A stretch of 64,000 nucleotides of DNA from assembly GCF_900496995.4 (NCBI RefSeq), contig NC_044018.1:8208501-8272500 (forward strand), written 5' to 3'. Below are positions 1 through 12,806 of this stretch, one piece after another (positions within the stretch are counted from its first letter, which is position 1; the number at the start of each line of letters is the position of its first letter). The notes beneath the pieces were generated by a model, which made no database searches, was not told where the DNA came from, and saw only the letters and a list, made by a program, of their open reading frames with translations. A program made the position numbers and the translations under genes. The DNA is from Aquila chrysaetos chrysaetos (taxonomy: Eukaryota > Chordata > Aves > Accipitriformes > Accipitridae).

Positions 1-1250
1 ACCTACCCTGCTCTTTGAGCTTTTCGTCAAGCGGTTAAGCTCATGGGTAGAAACGCGTGCCTGATTCCTCATTTGTTTTGGTCTGGCTTCTGCTTCCAGG
101 CAGTGCTTCTTCTCTTCTCTTTATGTTCTAGACTCTTCATACATATTTTCCCCCCCACGAAGATACTAATGCACTGTGATCAAGTAGCCTCTCAGTCTTT
201 TTGCTGGGCAGAATGAGCTCTTTATGGCTTTTGCTGCATTTTCTCCAGCCTTTAAGTCAATTTTGTGGCTCTTTTCTGCAGTAGGTCAATTTTTCAACAT
301 CTAAAACATCTGGTCACAGAGGAAATTGATGTCATATTCCAGCGTTGGTCCCACCAGTGCCTTACATACAGCTAAAAATCACTGATTCGTACTCACTGTT
401 CCCCTTTTTACACATCCAAAGATCAATTTAGTCCTTTTATACCATCAGATTGGGCTGGGAGCTCTTGTTGCTCGACTCTTCTCAGAGTTGCACCTTTTCA
501 TGGTGCTGTTCTCCATCCTCAGTGTCAGCCCTTCTCATTCCCACCTCTCTGAGGTCCTGCTTAGTTTTATGAAAAGAAGTTTTGTTTTAGTGGTCCCAGC
601 CATCCAGAGAAGCCAGCCCAGTACATATGACTTGTTCAGTCCTCATTACCTTCTGCTCTGCTAATCTCTGTTTCCACAGGTCTGTGACTAGTGATTTATG
701 TCAATGTTCTCCTTCAAGAACTTTGGAAGAAGAGGGTTCCCCTATTAGAAGTACTCTGATAATACCAAATTGAGAATTACTTGAACAGATTAGATATTCC
801 TCAATTAATCTGCCTATTCTTAGTCTGTTTAATATTTGCTGTCTGAATACTGTACAGTGAGAAAGTTGAAGTATTTTGTCACATGCTGTTGAAAATCTAT
901 TACCTTATCAATCAAATGTGTAATCCTGTCAGAGAATGAGATCAGGTTTGGGTGATACAGCTGATTTTCTAGAAGATCATCGTATTTATTCTTATCTCTT
1001 TGATTCATGATCAGTTTAGTTAGATATCATCTTTCCATTTTTACTTGGGATTGATGTCAGGTGAATGCCCTGTAATTACCCAGTCATTTCACTTGCCCTT
1101 TTGATAACTGTCACATTATCAGCACTCTTTCTGAAATACCCACGTGTTATTAAAAATGAATGTCAGCAGGGCAGAGACTTACGGGCTTTTTAGAGGTGGT
1201 TGAGTGTTAGGTTACCTCCTGAATTTGAAAAGCCTTATCCACTACGGAAA
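1..1250 (-). mobile_element. Ancient CR1-like LINE relic (ORF2 part)
   Basis: The plus strand carries the reverse-complement signature of CR1 ORF2 in diverged form. At about 176-240 comes the ATCAAGT..CCTCTCAG block, and at about 265-310 TTGTGGCTCTTTTCTGCA. At about 335-360 there is TATTCCAGCGTTGGTCCCACCAGTGCC, recognisable up to substitutions in its core words. The block at about 920-960 (GAGAATGAGATCAGGTTTG) and the one at about 1070-1150 resemble the reverse-transcriptase region read backwards. The element is heavily mutated, has no open frame, and continues past the left window edge toward its 3' end. The right boundary is approximate. Family assignment is from memory of CR1 sequences. 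Confidence 0.65.
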
Positions 1251-4200
1251 GTCTGATATCCTCTCCAGGTAGTTCGCAGGCTGGATGTCTTAATCCCCAT
1301 AGGGGATAGCTCTTGCCAAATAGAAAACAGAAATGTGAGCCATTCCTAAGCACCCCTGGCCACATTTCCACTCTTCATTTTCCCTGAAAAGGCCGTGTGT
1401 GGCATTTATATGTTCCAGTACATAAACGGGCAGCTTGCAGAAAAGCTGGGCATAAATTGAAGCAGGTAAAATTGAACTTGTTGTCAACAAGTAATGGAGC
1501 ACTGCATTCATTGGACATGAAAGTAAATAACTTACTAAAAGACTATCTCTTTTAATGGAAACAGAGCGGCTACAGAAATTGCAGTGGGCTTGGAAATTTA
1601 GGCTTGCTTTGAGAGCTGATTATTTTTACTTGAGTGGAGGGACAGTGTTTCTGGTAGAGTATAATGCTCATTATACTCTTAAAGCATTTGGTGCATCACC
1701 TTCACTATTCAGTTCACCGATCCTTACTCTGATGCTGTCCACCAGCACAAGGACATTGTATTAGAAATTAGGGTCTGCTTTGTTTAAGTTCCCAAGATGT
1801 GGAGAGGAACTGGTTCCCTTCTACCTGTAAGAGCTATTATTTTTATAAACTTTTTTTTTAATGAGATGGGAAGCTGAAGCTTATGTAGGAGTGTCAGTGG
1901 TGACCTTAGGTGTCTGCTCTTTAGCCACAAAAACATGAGAAAAGGTCAGCGATGCTGGACGACGGAGAAAGTGTGTGTGTTGCCTGTGGTGCGAGGCATG
2001 ACTTTAAGCAATCTTCAGCTTAGCCCCAGTTGTCATCACAATTCCTAGTTCTGTATTAATTTGCTTACAAGCTACACACTGAAGTTGCCTGTAAATCTAT
2101 TAAAAAACCTGGGTTACTAGCGCTGTTCTCTGGACAGGTCGTGGAAGAGTTTGATACCGTTGCCAGTATGAGTCTTGCTGTCAAAGATCTGGGATATGAA
2201 CTCTGAAGGAAAAGAGAATGCTGTTCAAAAATAACCGATGATGAAATTAAAACCAGCAGGCAGCCTTTCAAACCTTCATTGGATAGACCAGCGCTAATGA
2301 AAAATGCAGAGGCAGATTTGGCTTGATGACAGCACTGGAGCTTCCTTCTCCCAGGTAGCAGCTGAGCCAAAACATTTAATTCTGTGTGTAAAGCTGCTAC
2401 TGATTTGAAGTAGAATTTGTTTAGATAAGGAAATTGGAATGTGTTACTCTTTTAAGAAATCCGCTAGCTAAACAGGAATTGCTAAAAGTAGTGTGTGTTA
2501 TCGAAAGAAAAAACACTGGTGACTAGCAAAGGGAGAGTCGTTTTTCAAGGTAGTCAGCTGCTTTCTTTTTATTTCCAGTCTCCAACAGTTGGGAGACAGT
2601 GCTGGTCTGCTTGTCGTGCTTGCGCAGCTCGGCTAAGGAGCCTGTGATGGCAGCTCTTGCTTTCAGCAGTTCTAACCTCAGCGAGTGTTTAATCATGCCT
2701 CAAACAGATTGGCTTTTCGGAGGAAAAACGGTGTTTCTGTTCTGGTGTCGCTGTCCAGCTTAGTGGGATGTGTGCCGTGCCTGAGACACGGCCATCTGCT
2801 TCCCTCCAGACCATTTTCTTTCTGGCTTTTTCCACAGTTATCAACCCCAAACACTCACCGACGGTGGGAACTTACTGCTGCCTTCCCATACGTGCTGGTG
2901 TCTCTACTTCAGCTGAAAGCATGTTTCAGCTCCTGTTTTTGAGCTGACTTGAAATGGCATTAAGGGGTGAACTTAAGGGTCTCATCTTATTTAAAAAGCT
3001 TGTATTAGCATGACAAGTTGTAAAAATGTCAAGGTGGTTGCAGAGCCAGTGTCTTCCTAGGGACCTGGCGCAGGTTGCAGCCTGCCAGGACTTGACTGCA
3101 TACGCTGTTTGTAGGTTTATCCCGTTATATGGTTATTATATAAAGTCACCTTTTTCAGTTGGTGATGGGGAGGCATTATGGTTCTGAGACCTTGCCTTTG
3201 CATTCGAGGCAGCGGAGAAAAGCTTTGGGATCGGTTCCAGTTTTTTCAGAGAAATTCTTCCCGGGAAGCCGGGCGGGTGGGTAAGTACTTGAAGCAGTTT
3301 GTGCCTCTGCTGTCTGCTGATTAAACATAATGGTGCTCGTGAAGTCAGGCACAAGTGCAGGCTGCGGCTCCTCTCCTAGCTAATCCCTGCAGTGGCGGAA
3401 AGTGGGTGCTCGTGCTGGCGTTGAGTTTGTCTGGACTCCACCAAGGGCAAGCTGAAGTGTAACGAACGCTCTAACTAGCTTGCTCCAATTGCACTGTGCT
3501 AAGCTCAACCATAACACCTCGCTGCAGTTAATTAAAAGACAGGGTTGCTGAGGTTTTGTTAGTACAGTGTGTTTGCCACTAGATGAAACAACGGGAGAAA
3601 GGTGGGTGACTTGTGTAAATTGTCAGGGGTAGGTGATTACCTGAACGCAGTGAACAGCCCCATTTGGAGATCACTCTCCTTCCCAGGTGAGCCAGGGGAG
3701 AGTCAAACCAGTGAACAAAAGAGTTTTTATCAGGCTGCTGAGCCAGCCTCTCCCCTGAATTTCTTAAAGCTTTTGAGAAAAATCTCTGAGCAGGTATGTG
3801 CACATGAGTCATTTGGCAAAAGCGCTCAGCCAACTTCCCAGAGGGGAACTAAAATAATTTCCACATAGAAGTAAAGCAAATAGCCTGTGTCTTGTTCATC
3901 CTACCAAGTATTATTGACTAGTGCTGAGTAAGAGATCTTTGCAGAGCGTTGATGAAAAGGTTGGCAACTCATTCCACTTGGGCTTGATTATTGCAGCATG
4001 GTTGTGTAATATTGAATTGCAAGGCTTTTAGTAGTCTTCACAGGCAGTTCAACCTGAGTCACTAAGCCTAAACTAAAACGTTTAAAAACCGCGGTTCACG
4101 CCTTTAAATACTAGCATAGATGTACTCTGTAAGAACTGGAGACAATTTCAATATATGTTAGATTCTTCCTGTTAATATGTAGAACAGATACTGCCTCCTA

Positions 4201-4839
4201 AGATCCAGCTGAAATGTTCCACTGCGGTGGTATTTGAGACCAGTTGTATCGTATTTGGCTCATCCTTGTTCCATATCCAGTTTTACAACTACCAGGTGAC
4301 ACCTAATGAAACATCAAAGAAACCACGAACGGTTGCACTTAAGTGCTCCCTGAAAGATGTATCCAGTGAGTTAGAGAGCTCCCACTCTGGATATGAAGGA
4401 ATTTAGACCATAAGGCAAAAGCAGCTTTCATCTTTTAGACATTGCAGCAGCAGTGCAGTACAAATCCTAACTTTCATTTAAAACCAAACCAACCCAAAAA
4501 GCTGTTTATCAGTGTTTTTTTCAAGACAGTTTCGTAAACTATCTTGAGCTCTTTTGTTCTTTACTTACTAGTAAGTTTGGGAAAATAGATGAAGAAACAG
4601 TCTTGCTGAATAAAATACAAAATCACTTCTAAGAATTTTTTCGGAAAGGAGAACAGAAGTACTTTGGAAGCTACTGAGCATTTAAATACTAGCAATACAT
4701 TTTTGGATTTGCAAGAGAAGTTAGCTGGACGGAATAAACACATTTTCATCCATGGCTGGGATGAAACCTGAAGTCACTGTTCATGCAGTGTTGTTTCTTG
4801 TTCAGTTGTGACAAAATTAATCCAATCTGGATGCTGAAT
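1250..4839. other. Probable intergenic sequence downstream of KLHL29
   Basis: No exon, RNA gene or named repeat can be supported here. All open frames are short and resemble nothing I know. A 24-base near-perfect palindrome sits at 1656-1679. In other vertebrates, as I recall, the next gene beyond KLHL29 is ATAD2B in convergent orientation. If that holds, its 3' UTR could lie here or just outside, but the sequence itself gives no proof. Confidence 0.5.
1656..1679. repeat. Palindrome, 11-bp arms, 2-base centre
   Basis: AGAGTATAATG is followed by CT and then by its exact reverse complement CATTATACTCT, so either strand could fold into an 11-bp hairpin. It is AT-rich and flanked by ordinary sequence. 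I see no transposon ends around it. Confidence 0.8.
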
Positions 4840-4856
4840 CTAGATCTATAAATATA

Positions 4857-4862
4857 TTTATT
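4857..4862 (-). terminator. Candidate KLHL29 poly(A) signal AATAAA
   Basis: The plus-strand TTTATT gives a canonical AATAAA on the minus strand, about 2.1 kb after the stop codon. It is followed by a T-containing stretch (TTTTGTCACAACTG) that could serve as the downstream element. Cleavage would fall near 4840. A second canonical hexamer at 5347-5342 is an alternative. Only transcript ends could decide. Confidence 0.35.
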
Positions 4863-4896
4863 ATAATATAACAAGAACTTAACAGTAAACATAAAC

Positions 4897-4904
4897 TATA
4901 TACA
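4897..4904 (-). promoter_or_regulatory. Pumilio-type motif UGUAUAUA in 3' UTR
   Basis: The minus strand reads TGTATATA, which fits the Pumilio recognition element UGUANAUA, about 35 bases before the candidate poly(A) signal. The match is visible in the sequence. Function is inference, because an eight-base motif arises often by chance in AT-rich DNA. Confidence 0.3.
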
Positions 4905-7000
4905 ATACCATTACAGATAACCCTGTTTTTAATATTATTCACAGAAATAGCCAGTTTTGTTCCAGTGTGAGAAATGAAGAAATAAGCTAAATTGGAAATG
5001 TTGAATGTGTTCAGGTCTTGTTGACAGGTAGCACCTCCTTTGGAGGTAGACACACACCAACACTAAAATTAGTCCTGCCCCAGGCAGTTAGAAACTTGTG
5101 CTCCAATCTTTAGGTTCACACTTGCACCCTGTTTGACATAAATACTTTAAATGACATACTAGTATATAATTTTGTTGTGCTTATTATTTTTTTTTCTTCG
5201 AAGAATAAATAAAACAACTGCATAACAAAGGCTGGAACCTCACTGTCAAAATGAGAGACTTGAGTCACCCTATAGCTTGACTCAGTTGACTTGAGCACTT
5301 TTTCTTTAAATACTGCAAGATACAAATTTCATTTTTTTTCTTTTATTTTATAAACGATTATTAACAAAATAAGATGATTAGCTAACCATCTGCATTGATT
5401 TCCCCAAAGCTGTAGGCAGACCTCCCTCCATATAAAAAGGCTAGCATATTTGGTATGAAATTCAACTAGATATTGACTGTAAGATCTCACCCACGCCTTG
5501 TATAGGACCCTCCTTCTTGAATTACTGGCATGGCATTTGGGATTTGAGTCTGCAAAGGCAAGTATGGCAACTTTTTTCCCTCTACTTGGAAAGAAATCAG
5601 ACAATCCTTAGCTTGGGGTTACTTCCTATTTGTGAATTTTAAGATTCTTTCCCCTGCCCCCTCTATGTTACCCGGTCCATCTCCCATTTGATCCTTTTAT
5701 GTATAAATTTATAAAGAATTTCCACATCACAATGCTCTCTGGATAGACAATATTTTAATATATATAAAAATATAACCCCTGTGCTGTGCATATACTTACA
5801 ACTCTACATAGTAATCATTTTAAGTCTCTTATACTGGGCTTAAGTCTATGCATTTTTCTACCATGGGATTTAAACTCGTGTGTTTAAAATCTGTAAATAA
5901 GAGAAGTATAAGGTTTCCACACCTATGGGGAAACTTGAAAAATAAAATAAAAAACTTCTCAGACTTTACATAAAAGATAGTGGCGTATATCCCAACGTAA
6001 GGAATTTTGGTTGAGAGCCAAAACTGAGTGCGTAGCCACAACAGGAGGCATCTTCTCCATTTGATGAAAACGTGGAAATCCCACACTACACTGTGTGTTT
6101 TAATGTGATCCCAATCAGAAGTGAAGAGCGGGTTTATCAGGAGAATGCCTCTGGAATCGAACTGTTTTCATTTTGCATTACGGGAATTGAGCACTGCCAA
6201 GTTTGCTCATTGGCAGAAACCGGGAGGAGAAGGTTTAGAAGCCCCCCCCCACCTCCCCGACCTGTGGGCATGGCCACACGTGCCCACACAAGTATCACCG
6301 GGAGCAGAAACTCATCCAGCCCAACAGACCTTTTTTTTTCATCATTTTACATGGAATTTATTACCAATGGCTATTCTTCTTCTCCCCAGTCCCCACCTCA
6401 CCCCTCTTCTGGGCTCTGCTCTAGAGGACTGAAAGATTCATTTGATCTGATGGAAGACTGACATCAACGTAAGCCATCTGTCACACAAGATTTCTCTCAG
6501 TCATTGGTATTGAAAAGCATGTATTTGTTAAAAACAAATGTAGGAATCAAAGTGGTAAGGACACTTTGACCTTTCAAATAGATTGATGCCTAAAGTGTAA
6601 TAGTAAAACTAATCTGCATGGTTATCTTAAGAATCAAGCTTGAGCTCTAAAGTAAAATGCAGATTTTTTTTTTTTTTCCTCTCTTCCCCAGCTTAAAAAA
6701 TATGTGAAATTCTATTGCACCTGGGTTGACCAAAAGCCGACGTCCAGAACAAGTGCCACTATAACATCTAGTGACACCCTTGTATTATTAAGTTACAATA
6801 TCTTACATAGCACGGAGCTCTCTGCTCCTTTTCACCAAAAGGTGAGGATGATTTTTCTACATTCAATGTAGACACTATTCAAGACTTTAGAGCAATATGT
6901 TCACTGGCTGGCTTTGCTGCTTTTGTTTCCTAAGTAGTAGTATTCTTCTTGCCTGCTTTCAACAGGTACAAACAGTTCTCCATCCAATTCCTGGGTAATA

Positions 7001-7192
<192 letters not shown>

Positions 7193-8309
7193 TTAAAATA
7201 AAGAAAGTTTTAGTTAGTCTTCTTACCCAGTAATTTTCTTTTTAGGATTAAAACAAACCCAGTCTTTCATAACAAGGGGTAAACGATGAATGCATCTTTT
7301 ATTCTTATCTATATAAAGCGTGTGTGGGCATTTCTTTTCCCTCTCTCTTTCTCTCCCCCAAATTAATCCTCTTTATGTTTCTGCCAGGTAGGTAAATGTT
7401 GTCTCTAGTTTAAACAACAGAAATTGGTCCAAGTAAGATGTTTCTCCAGCCCACAGTTGGGATCTGCAGCAAATGTAGCAGGACGACGTGTCCCTGTAAC
7501 ACCATGCACATGCGAAAGCAATCCAAGCAATTCGGAGTCCCTGCCGCCTCGGTTGGAATAAACCCTTGCTTCAAGTTACTCCTCTAATTATCAATAAATG
7601 CTGCAAAGTGGGGAAAAAAACCTCCGAAAAATGCTCTGTTCCTTCAGCCCCTTCCATGGTCACGCTCTGGCGCGGGAGCCCGGAGGTCCTGCTGACTTGT
7701 CCTCCCTGCACACCCGGGAGCGGGGGTGTCAAGTGGGAAGCCAACCCGGGGCACACAAAGCTGATGGTTGGGGATGTGCAGCTGAGGGATTGCCAGAGGA
7801 GCTGTATGTTGGCATCTAAAGAAAACCTTACTGCTTTTTTAAAATGGAAGTGTTTGACTTCAGACATCTCTTGCAAATCAAGGATAATGAGGCTGGGCTA
7901 ATCCTATGGTCCATAGGCTTTTGATAGGAGGGAAGGTACCTAGGTGTGGAAGGTATTTGAAAGAAAAATTGCCCTTCGGCCTCATCTCTTCCTCCTCCTC
8001 CTTCCACTTAACGCCTTGGCCTCTCCAGCAATCATGCGTAGGGCATGACACTTGCTTTGGGCTAATGAAGCCAGACAAGAGGGGCTGGGCTCCTGGGTGG
8101 GTATTTGGCAAGGGCAGAAGGATGACAGAGGTAGCAGGCAGCTGGCTGGGAAAAGCCTATGCAGGGCTGCTGTGTTCTCCATGCTGCCTTCCCAGTGCGT
8201 GGGGGGAACCCAAAAGTGGGGGAGGCTCTGCTTTTCATCTGCCGGGAAGCCTGAGTTTGGCCCCCAACATTTGAAGATGATGTTAAGCTGGATGGGGTTG
8301 GTGGTGGCT

Positions 8310-8368
8310 TTCTGGTGGTTGGGGTCCCTTCCAAGAGGTTTTCTGGTGGTTGGGTCCCTTCCAAGTGG
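8310..8368 (+). repeat. Two-copy tandem repeat, 31-base period
   Basis: The unit TTCTGGTGGTTGGGGTCCCT, followed by TCCAAGAGG, is repeated once with a single G lost and one substitution. The copies start near 8310 and 8341. It accounts for much of the apparent coding potential of the overlapping frames. Confidence 0.85.
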
Positions 8369-8689
8369 AGCTGGTGGATAGTTGTGTTGGGAAGGAAAAT
8401 GGAGACTTGGAGAGTACGTACACACCAGAGGACAGCAGGGAGAAAAAGAGGGAGGGGAAGACGAAAAATTAATTGCAGCCAAGAAGGTGGCCTAGATCAA
8501 AGAAGGTGGAGAAGGGTAGTAACCCTGCAGGCTTGGTAAAAGCAAAGTCATTTCTTCTGGCTGATTTTGGAGCAGCGGGAAGAAGGAGGATAAAAAGTGA
8601 TAAAGGCAAAAGACAGAGAGCACTGGAAGACCCAGGGTGAACTGAGACTAAAATGGCACCGACAAAGCCACATGTTTCTGAAGAACACA

Positions 8690-9070
8690 AAACTCTGATG
8701 TCCTTGCCGGAGAAGCAGAGCCTGAGGTTAAAAATAAACCCACAATGACAACAGTGAGGACTTAAATAAGCCTAGTCCCTGGGTACCGCCAGGAAATAGG
8801 AAATAATGAGAATCTTGTCAAAATAACTGTTAATCTGAAAGGAGGAGGAAGGAGAGAGAGACTTGAAACACTTGATTAGAGCCTATCCACAAATCAGCAG
8901 GGCTGGATGATACATAGCCCAGGGTCCTAAGGGAGTTTGCTAATGAACTTACTGAACCACTGGTAATTATTTTTGAAACGTCAGGGAGAAACAGGGAAGA
9001 ACGAGGACTTGAGTAAAGCAAGTGTCATCCTGAAAGACAGCTCTGAAAGAGAATGAGCCCACCTCCAAAG
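8690..9070 (+). mobile_element. Ancient CR1-like LINE relic (RT 5' part)
   Basis: The stretch from about 8880 to 9045 follows the plus-strand CR1 ORF2 text for the region before the reverse transcriptase core. The recognisable words are AAATCAGCAGGGCTGGATGA, then CCTAAGGGAGTTTGCTAATGA, TGAACCACTGGTAATTA and TCAGGGAGAAACAGGG, at those positions and spacings. No open frame survives. Boundaries are uncertain, and the flanks at 8690-8870 and after 9050 are less clear. Confidence 0.55.
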
Positions 9071-11761
9071 GAGCTGGAGCTGGTGGTGGAGAGGCACTGC
9101 CCAGCAGGGACTCCTGCCAGGGCTGAGGTCCCTCTGGCCAGGAGGGAGCAGAGGTGGCACGACCAGCAGACCCAGTAAATCAGACAACCGTGAAAATTAA
9201 GCCAGGGTTTAGGACTTAAGATACTTGTTGCGGGGTGGGAAGCCCGTCTCTGTACTGGAACAAGTTACTATTTAAAAGCAAGACAGGCTGGGAATTGCAG
9301 CTTGCAAAAATACAGCATGAGGAGGGGAGAAGGATGGTCCTACCCCATGCTGAAACAGTCCTGATGTGGTGGAGGGGCTGCAGAAACCAGCAGGATGAGA
9401 GTTTAGAAATGAGGCCATGGGGCAGTGGTTGCTGTTTGTGTTTCACTTTTTTTTCTTAATAGTGAAGCTGAAGGAGATGGAAGATAATTTGAATTGGGAT
9501 ATGGTTTGGGATGTGCTGGGCTGAAGAGGGGCCAATGTCAGAGATGGACTGCGGTACAAAGCAGCTTTGCTGCCTTGGTTCTCTAATGAAATGCTGATCA
9601 GTCATTAAAAAATTACCCCTACACAAAGCTTGACAGAATAAAAAAAAGAAAAAACCAAATGGGTTAATTTAGCAATTTAATTGGGTGAAGTGGGAAAAAA
9701 CAAACAAACTTCCAAAGGAAAAAAAGATCCCCAAGAAAGATCTGGCTGCAGAACTATCAATAATGGGTAATTAAAAGAAATACTAGTGTGGAACATGGAG
9801 CCTGGGGCCGGTTCCATCAGTGTTGATGGTCAAGGTCCAGTGCCCATGAATGGCCTCAGCCAAGTTTTAATTTACTGGTGCAGACACACTAGTGAAGATG
9901 ACAGCACCTCACACCAGCACAGGAGAGGACCTTGATGGCTGCTGCCACTTGCATACGAGGCCTGTCTGATACTTTCTGCTCGTTACCCGATGAGACTGCT
10001 CTGCACGGAGCTTTTGATCTGGATGGGAAGGATGGGATGGACAGAGGGAGGACCCTGTGTGAAGACCTTTCCATCTTCTGCTCTAGGTGACCCTGGGAAC
10101 AGGACCCAAGCTACCACCAGCCCTTCCTACCTGGCTGTGTGCTGCACAGCTGAAGCCTTAAGTGCCAGGTATCCCCTTGGTCATCTAGTGTTAGGTCTCT
10201 AAACAGGGACATGGGTGCTTTACAAATTCCTGTGTAGTATCCTAGCTGCCCACATTTCTTCTAGTAAAGTCTCCTCTGTGTAATGTTTAGTAGCAGCTAC
10301 TCTAAGCCAGAGCTGCTGCCACCGTAGAGCCGCTGAGTAGCTAAGCACACCCTCCTGAAATGATCTGGGTCCGGGTTCCTCCCCAGCCCATGCTCTGGAT
10401 TAGAGGTTACAGCGGGTGGGCAAATGTTGCTCTTGTTCTCCAGCACCTGGGCTCCAGCACTGAAGGAAATTCCTGCCCGGCAGCTGGGACAAGCAGCTCA
10501 ATCCTGTAACCTCCCATCATGGTGCTAATGCATTGGAGAAGAAATGGATGCTGAATTCCACCCTCTGAAAGACTGTATGAATTTTAAGTAGTGATTAGAG
10601 TAGCTTCTGTCCCCTCCGTATGCAATTCCCATAGCTAAAACTGGCATAACGCTTAGCTTGTGAGTCATGCCTGAGGTTAAGAAAAGCGGTGAGCTACTGC
10701 TATCAAGAAATAGGCAGTTTTAAGTACGCAGTGGGTACAGGGGACTTTGGAGACATTCAGGCATCTCCGGGGCTAACGTGGCAGGTAGGTACTTAAGATC
10801 AATTAGGAATTTAGTCCTAGATTGCTGCTACTTTGCAGTATTAGAACAATCACTGCTAATTTCTGGGACCTTAGGGAGTAGGAAATTCAAGTGGGCTCTA
10901 AAACCCTGAGGAAAGTGAGTGGAAAGGAGTATGCTCATTGCTCTTTCTTCATTACTGTGACAATATTTCTTTTCTCCCCTCCCTTCCATCCCATCAGCTG
11001 TAAAAACATCGTTACCAAGGCTGACGTACAAAGAAAGAAATAATTACAATAATTAGGATGAGAGTTTATTGCTTGGTGCCATTAATCCTGAGAGATAAAA
11101 TGATTACAGGCTGTCAGAGCCTGGGAAGGAATGAAGCTTCGCACCACAGAGCCTCACTGGGGGGACACAAACTCCCCAGCAGCTTCGGGGGCAGCGACCT
11201 CCCCAGCTAAGGAGCAGCCGGACCTCCATCTCTCCAGCAGCACGCCCAGGGTGAAGGTAATTGGCATCAAAATGGAGGTCACTCCATCCACTCCTTCCAC
11301 GAAAATACATTTCAGCATTTTGCAAATTATTACCCGGCAGGCTAATGACCCTGCTTTCTACTCCGCAGGTAATTACTGTCGTTTACTAGACAGGCTTCAC
11401 CTATAGCCCTGCAGCCAATTCACTGGAGGTGCCAGGGCGTCCTTCATTGCCCAAACCATGAGCAGTGTCAGAGGATCACGCTGTGACTATCCCCAGCACT
11501 GCCACCACTAGTCTGGTCCGTCTGCTGACCTCCACGAAACTATGAATCACGATCCTAAGAAAATCCCCATGAGGCTGAGGTGCACCAAGGGCTGGTGGGG
11601 ACCTGGCTGTCCATGGTTGGAATGCTTGTGTAATCTAAACACCCTTTAAATCTCTTCTCGCCTACCCTCCTCGCGGTCCTTCCCCAGCCTGAGAAAACAG
11701 GTGGCAGAGAAGATCCCTCTCTGACAGCTGGCCATTAAAGGACTTGATGGACAAGGCGAAT

Positions 11762-12400
11762 CATTGAATCATAGACACATAGAATAGCCCAGGTTGGAAG
11801 GACCTCAAAAGATCATCTGGTCCAAGCTTTCATGGGAGAGGGACACTAGATAAGCTTATCTAGCACCCTGTCCAGTTGCATCTTGAAAACCTCCCGTGAT
11901 GGGGACTCTAGCATGTCCCTGGGGAGCTTGTTCCAGTGGATGATTGTTCTCACTGTAAAAAATTCTTATATTGAGATGAAACCTCTCCCAATGCAACTTG
12001 AACCTGTTGCCCCTTGTCTTCTCCATGTGGCTCCTTGTGAAGTTAGAGCCTCCATCCTCCTTGTAGTCGCCCTTTAAGTGCTGGAATACTGTGTGAGATC
12101 CCCCCTAGCCTTCTCTTTTCCAGGGAGAAGGGACCAAACTCCTTCAGTTTTTCCTTATAATGCAGGTTCTCCACCCCTTTGATCATCTTCGTGGCCCACT
12201 TCTGGACCCTCTCCAGTCTGCCTGTGTCTTTTTTGAATTGTGGGGACTATAAGTGGACACAGTACTCCTGGTGCAGCCTGACAAGTGTTGAGTAGAGTGG
12301 GATGACCATATCTCTATCTCTGCTAGTAACACCCCTGCAGATGCAGCCCAGGATCTGATTTTTCCCTTTGTTGCTGCATTTGACTTTGCATTGCTTTTTA
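11762..12400 (-). mobile_element. CR1 LINE, 5'-truncated 3' end
   Basis: On the plus strand the copy begins with the CR1 tail in reverse complement (ATAGACACATAGAATAGCCC, then AGGTTGGAAGGACCTC). It continues through the ORF2 C-terminal region (CATCTTGAAAACCTCCCGTG at 11880) and GGCCCACTTCTGGACCCTCTCC near 12192-12213, ending near GCATTTGACTTTGCAT at about 12397. It is moderately diverged, about 0.64 kb long, in the same orientation as KLHL29 and dead. The 5' truncation is typical of CR1 insertion. Confidence 0.9.
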
Positions 12401-12773
12401 ATTAACTTTTTTAATCACACGTAAGCAAAACTAAGCGTGCTCCAGCTCAGGCATGGAGCACCAGGGCTCGGCACCCACGAGCTGGTGGTGCTTTCAGCTG
12501 GGGCCCTGCTCAGGCAGCTCAGCTGCCATTTGCTTTGTGGCCACCTTCCCACCAAGAGTGTTATGGACCCTCTACTTTTCATTCAAAAGCATCTCACAGT
12601 GAAAGTCTCCTGATGGGCAGTAATTTAGAAACAACTCAAAGCAGAAGATGTCAGTGCCTCTTTTCCGTAGTGTTTGAGAGCCAAGTGCCTGGGAGCTCCT
12701 GCTCCAGCCCTTCCCTCTCCTGGTCGTGATGGCTAGACATAGCACCAAGCAGTGGGACTACCAGCAAAGTCTG

Positions 12774-12806
<33 letters not shown>
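12774..12806 (+). repeat. (ATT)11 microsatellite
   Basis: This is an uninterrupted run of about 11 ATT units, followed by a short T run. It is likely length-polymorphic. Confidence 0.95.

Larger units (their letters stand above)
4840..7000 (-). other. KLHL29: Probable KLHL29 3' untranslated region
   Basis: This is the sequence downstream of the KLHL29 stop. It is AT-rich, CpG-poor and free of recognisable transposons, as long vertebrate 3' UTRs often are. On the minus strand it includes AU-rich stretches (around 5202-5215 and 5745-5775), a T/A-rich block near 5342, and a Pumilio-type UGUAUAUA at 4904-4897. The right edge is certain because it is the stop codon. The left edge is inferred only from an AATAAA at 4862-4857. 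Earlier signals such as AATAAA at 5347-5342 could give shorter forms. The 129-codon open frame on the plus strand at 6072-6461 is a chance frame. Confidence 0.5.

Noticed and set aside
6072..6461. Plus-strand frames of 129 and 103 codons
   Set aside because: They lie antisense to the KLHL29 3' UTR, overlap each other in different frames, and include a homopolymer-driven proline run.
7982..8482. Minus-strand open frame of 166 codons
   Set aside because: It covers the 31-base tandem duplication and proline/serine-rich low-complexity text. It lies in the KLHL29 last intron and is not joined to any exon.
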